Assembly: GCA_913776965.1 (NCBI GenBank)
Contig: CAJYQL010000133.1
Location: 1-64,000 of the forward strand
Direction of reading: 5' to 3'
Source: an uncultured Xylophilus sp.
Lineage (GTDB): Bacteria > Pseudomonadota > Gammaproteobacteria > Burkholderiales > Burkholderiaceae_C
DNA: 64,000 nt
A program made the translations under genes and the position numbers. The notes beneath the pieces are model-generated. The model saw nothing but the letters and a program-made list of their open reading frames with translations, was not told where the DNA came from and did no database searches. The number at the start of each line of letters is the position of its first letter. Positions within the stretch are counted from its first letter, which is position 1. Positions 63,009 to 64,000 of the stretch are shown piece by piece.

Positions 63009-64000
63009 TTGACCGCTCTCGCCGACACCGACGCGAACCCGATCGCCCTGGATCTCATCATGGGCGCCGCCGAGAAGCACGACATCGTCGCCTCGGAAGA
63101 CATATTCGACGACCGCGGCGTCAAGCTCTGGTCCAGCGGCCAGACGATCAGCCGCTCGCTGCAGCAGCGGCTGCTCGAACGCAAGCTCCAGCGCCCGCTC
63201 GAATCGTGCCTGCGCGCCCAGGACGGCGTGAGCATCATCGACCTGCTCGACGACACCGACGCCTTCTTCTCGAACGACCAGGATGCGCTGGCGCGGGCGC
63301 TGAAGCCGCAGGCCCTGGCGATCGCGCACGAGATTCCGCAGATGCAGCTGCATCCGGTGGCGCAGCTGCTGCTGACCGCGGTGCGCACCTCCGGTTCGGC
63401 GGCGTATACCCATGCGGTGCGCGGCATGGTGCTGGCCGGCGCGCTGGCCGTGGCCGCCGGGCGGCCCGAGGACACCTACTTCCTGCGGCTCGCGCTCACC
63501 GGCGGCCTGCTGCACGACATCGGCGAGATGTACGTCGATCCGCAGTACCTGCGCGCCACCCACACGCTCGGCATCGAGCAGTACCGCCATGTGGTCGCCC
63601 ACCCGCAGATCGGCCAGCGCCTGCTCGCCTCGCAGACCGACTATCCGCCCGAGCTGGCGCGCGCGATCGGCGAGCACCACGAGCGGCTCGACGGCAGCGG
63701 CTACCCGGCGCAGCGGCGGGCCGACGCGGTGTCGCCGCTCGGCCAGCTGCTCGCAGTGATGGAAACCACGCTCGGCATCTGCCACAGCGCCGAAACGCCG
63801 CTGGCGCGCGCCAGCTTCGCGATGCGGGTGATCCCCGGCGAATTCTCGCTGCGCTGGGTCGGGCCGGTCGTGTCGGCCGCCCAGGCCGCCGCAGAGGACC
63901 TGGGCGCAGGCGCCGCCGACAGCGCGGCCGTGGAAGACCTGGATCGCCGGCTGGAAGACTGCCGGGCGCGCGCCGCGACCATCGGCAGCCGCTCGTCGGA
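63009..64000 (+). CDS. HD-GYP domain protein (3' end lies outside the window)
   Basis: The frame is open from a TTG at 63009 to the right edge, giving about 330 visible residues. AGGAGA (62997-63002) stands 6 bases before this TTG, which supports it over the ATG at 63060. An N-terminal region (about 1-115) with no clear family is followed by the HD-GYP domain: HD at 169-170 in LLHDIGEMYV, then GEHHERLDGSGYP at 221-233 with the intact GYP triplet. Intact HD-GYP domains hydrolyse cyclic-di-GMP, so a role in second-messenger turnover is likely. No receiver domain is visible. Confidence 0.85.
   Translation, partial: MTALADTDANPIALDLIMGAAEKHDIVASEDIFDDRGVKLWSSGQTISRSLQQRLLERKLQRPLESCLRAQDGVSIIDLLDDTDAFFSNDQDALARALKPQALAIAHEIPQMQLHPVAQLLLTAVRTSGSAAYTHAVRGMVLAGALAVAAGRPEDTYFLRLALTGGLLHDIGEMYVDPQYLRATHTLGIEQYRHVVAHPQIGQRLLASQTDYPPELARAIGEHHERLDGSGYPAQRRADAVSPLGQLLAVMETTLGICHSAETPLARASFAMRVIPGEFSLRWVGPVVSAAQAAAEDLGAGAADSAAVEDLDRRLEDCRARAATIGSRSS

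Overview
The window is GC-rich (around 68-70 percent) chromosomal DNA with dense, mostly minus-strand genes and no rRNA, tRNA, CRISPR array, phage or complete insertion sequence that I could see. Gene content and order (slmA-argB; corC-lnt; glyQ-glyS-gmhB-plsC-ygjP; gltIJKL; Bug-type binding protein; class II pyrC) and a scattered short repeat with a CTATCG..CGATAGCTG core followed by TGCGCAGG point to a betaproteobacterium of the order Burkholderiales, most likely Comamonadaceae. The genus cannot be fixed from the sequence alone.

Layout. 1-5 kb: acyl-CoA dehydrogenase (cut by the window edge), a hydratase-first beta-oxidation fusion, a divergent LysR regulator and a flavin reductase. 5-9.4 kb: htpX, then a translationally coupled pyrC / NYN-LOTUS / DUF3025 run, and small membrane and lipoprotein genes. 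9.4-14.9 kb: the glutamate/aspartate ABC importer gltIJKL with an internal terminator, a LysR regulator and a 2-hydroxyacid dehydrogenase. 15-21.3 kb: an ATM1-type ABC exporter, a YciA-like thioesterase, a small HNH protein and a Fur-box-preceded siderophore receptor / PepSY / small membrane protein operon. 21.3-26.1 kb: single metabolic and transport genes. 26.1-32.9 kb: a complete TetR-headed fatty-acid oxidation operon (acyl-CoA dehydrogenase, DUF2147 protein, dehydrogenase-first fusion, thiolase). 33-37.3 kb: an accessory catabolic cluster (Bug binding protein, IclR regulator, CaiB-type CoA-transferase, TfdA-type dioxygenase) with shared AGACR-N3-YGTCT palindromes. 37.3-39 kb: slmA and argB.

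39-49.2 kb is the most unusual region. It is one colinear minus-strand array: a short protein resembling the N-terminal half of TnpB but without the RuvC nuclease domain, two tandem type I secretion ABC proteins, an HlyD adaptor, a signal-peptide-less trypsin-like protease with an RTX-like segment and a DUF4214-like tail, a family 4 glycosyltransferase, a SapC protein and a WecA/MraY-like sugar-phosphate transferase. I read it as a dedicated secretion and possibly glycosylation locus. An 11-bp perfect inverted repeat straddles its extended -10 promoter and start codon.

49.3-64 kb returns to housekeeping genes: rhodanese, YgjP-type peptidase, plsC, gmhB, glyS-glyQ (glyS carries a low-GC patch), a plus-strand lipid kinase / metallophosphoesterase / PAP2 operon, periplasmic asparaginase, lnt, corC, a GNAT protein, and an HD-GYP protein cut by the right edge. 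No gene-free stretch exceeds about 250 bases.
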